Of a stretch of 50,913 bases of DNA, positions 50,301 through 50,913 are shown one piece after another; position 1 is the first letter of the stretch; each line of letters opens with the position of its first letter. The DNA is from Alkalibaculum sporogenes (GTDB lineage: Bacteria > Bacillota > Clostridia > Eubacteriales > Alkalibacteraceae): contig NZ_WHNX01000015.1 in the NCBI RefSeq assembly GCF_009362815.1, positions 1 to 50,913 on the forward strand. The letters are read 5' to 3'. The notes beneath the pieces are model-generated. The model worked only from the letters and a program-made list of their open reading frames with translations. It made no database searches and was not told the origin of the DNA. Both the position numbers and the translations under genes were made by a program.

Positions 50301-50399
50301 AGTAACTTAATTATATCACAAAAATGTTATTTGTAAATAGAAAAATGTCTTGACAAGTTACTTTTGGGTGGTATAATTAAAGTAACTTAATAAGTTACT
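50301..50399. promoter_or_regulatory. Divergent promoter-operator region of the lysogeny switch
   Basis: Rightward promoter: TTGACA (50350-50355), 16 bases, TATAAT (50372-50377). Leftward promoter on the minus strand: TTTACA (50332-50337), 16 bases, TATAAT (50310-50315). Operator sites share AGTAACTT: 50301-50310 beside the leftward -10, AAGTTACTTT at 50355-50364 inside the rightward spacer, and a 9-bp palindrome AGTAACTTA/TAAGTTACT at 50381-50399. One repressor could shut both promoters. Confidence 0.8.
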
Positions 50400-50420
50400 G
50401 ATAATAAGGAGGTGGAATAA

Positions 50421-50648
50421 TTGATTAAAACAAATGAACTAAAAGGAATTATAACTAAAAATGGTCTCACCCAGAAACAGATTGCAGGAAAGATCGGAAT
50501 CACGCCAAAAACATTTTATGAAAAGATGAAGAAAGGTGTATTTGGTAGTGATGAAATTCAAATAATGATTGATTTCCTTGGAATTGAAAACCCGAGTGAA
50601 ATTTTTTTTACAAAACAAGTAACTTTAAAAGATACTAAAAATAATTAA
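50421..50648 (+). CDS. Cro-type helix-turn-helix regulator
   Basis: This 75-residue protein has HTH pattern GLTQKQIAGKIGITPKTFYEKM. It starts at TTG with GGAGGTGG five bases ahead. It is the first gene transcribed rightward from the switch, divergent from the repressor. Its likely role is to hold the lytic or excision programme on by binding the same operators. Confidence 0.85.
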   Translation: MIKTNELKGIITKNGLTQKQIAGKIGITPKTFYEKMKKGVFGSDEIQIMIDFLGIENPSEIFFTKQVTLKDTKNN

Positions 50649-50660
50649 TGGAGTGTGGCT

Positions 50661-50913
50661 ATGAATGAATTATTAATTAAAGACTATGGACTGACAGAAA
50701 GAAAAGGTGTTCCAGTAGTAAGCAGTAGAGTTGTAGCTGAAAAGTTCAATAAACGTCATGATCACTTATTAAGGGATATTTCAAGAGTTACTGCCCCTGA
50801 TTCTGGGGTGAGCAAAGAGTTTTCATCCGCCAATTTTGGCGAGTCAAAATATAAAGATTCTACTGGAAGAAAATTGCCAGAGTATCTATTGACGAGAGAT
50901 GGATTCACTATCT
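50661..50913 (+). CDS. Rha-family phage regulatory protein, cut by window edge
   Basis: The frame begins at ATG 50661 with GGAG ahead and is open to the window end (84 codons). It has the Rha domain pattern PVVSSRVVAEKFNKRHDHLL, then RDI, and later TGRKLPEYLLTRDGFT. Such proteins act as antirepressors or regulators in phages; the C-terminus, often an ORF6N or KilA-type module, is outside the window. It follows the Cro-type gene by 12 bases and is probably in the same transcript. Confidence 0.82.
   Translation, partial: MNELLIKDYGLTERKGVPVVSSRVVAEKFNKRHDHLLRDISRVTAPDSGVSKEFSSANFGESKYKDSTGRKLPEYLLTRDGFTI

Larger units (their letters stand above)
47866..50913. mobile_element. Left end of a phage-like integrated element at tRNA-Arg
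   Basis: Beyond the tRNA 3' end lie, in order: integrase, ImmA/IrrE protease, CI-type repressor, divergent Cro-type regulator, and a Rha-type protein. This is the usual lysogeny module of a temperate phage of Firmicutes. The far end and the second att copy are outside the window, so size and completeness are unknown. The host gene density and codon use before the tRNA do not show this kind of gene, so the boundary is likely within the tRNA 3' part. Confidence 0.85.

Overview
The window is low-G+C DNA from what looks like a spore-forming member of the Clostridia (Firmicutes). The evidence is strong purine-rich Shine-Dalgarno sites, TTG/GTG starts, the sporulation gene pair yaaL-bofA, the mcsA-mcsB-clpC cluster, an RsbV-RsbW-SigB partner switch, and CdaA/YbbR. 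A Tissierellia- or Alkaliphilus-like organism would fit, but that is inference; no rRNA is present to place it. Most genes lie on the minus strand.

Layout. 1-8.4 kb: ZIP metal transporter, release factor 1, a split two-gene chromate transporter, a CBS protein, a secreted amidase-like protein, an M29 aminopeptidase and an orphan HxlB isomerase, with several families of dispersed repeats between them. 8.4-13.3 kb: mcsA-mcsB-clpC protein quality control operon, with a REP-associated tyrosine transposase gene where ctsR would normally lie. 13.4-16 kb: two tiny genes and an EF-G-like GTPase. 16.2-18.7 kb: ytxH-ytxG-rsbV-rsbW-sigB, preceded by a good SigB-type promoter. 18.7-20.7 kb: ptsI-ptsH. 20.9-23.3 kb: bofA, yaaL, a short-chain dehydrogenase, a repeat cluster, a candidate small RNA and a small protein. 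23.5-34.1 kb: asnB, ilvE, an FAD dehydrogenase, ybbR-cdaA (c-di-AMP synthesis) and pyruvate carboxylase. 34.2-42.7 kb: a BMP-type nucleoside ABC importer (bmp, ATPase, two permeases) running directly into aroB-aroA-aroC-chorismate mutase. 42.8-47.7 kb: a translationally coupled glutamate-cysteine ligase / ATP-grasp ligase pair, xpt, a DUF421 membrane protein and a DUF3298 protein. 47.8 kb to the end: tRNA-Arg(ACG) followed by the left end of an integrated phage-like element (integrase, ImmA/IrrE protease, CI-type repressor, divergent Cro-type regulator, Rha-type protein cut by the window edge).

The most interesting points are: the SigB promoter placed ahead of ytxH so that it could drive a five-gene autoregulated operon; the two-gene gamma-glutamyl peptide (candidate thiol) pathway; a hairpin-rich repeat family that resembles the structured 3' end of an IS605-type element without any transposase; a stand-alone 94-nt C-rich RNA candidate; and a split ChrA whose first half seems to start at ATT.
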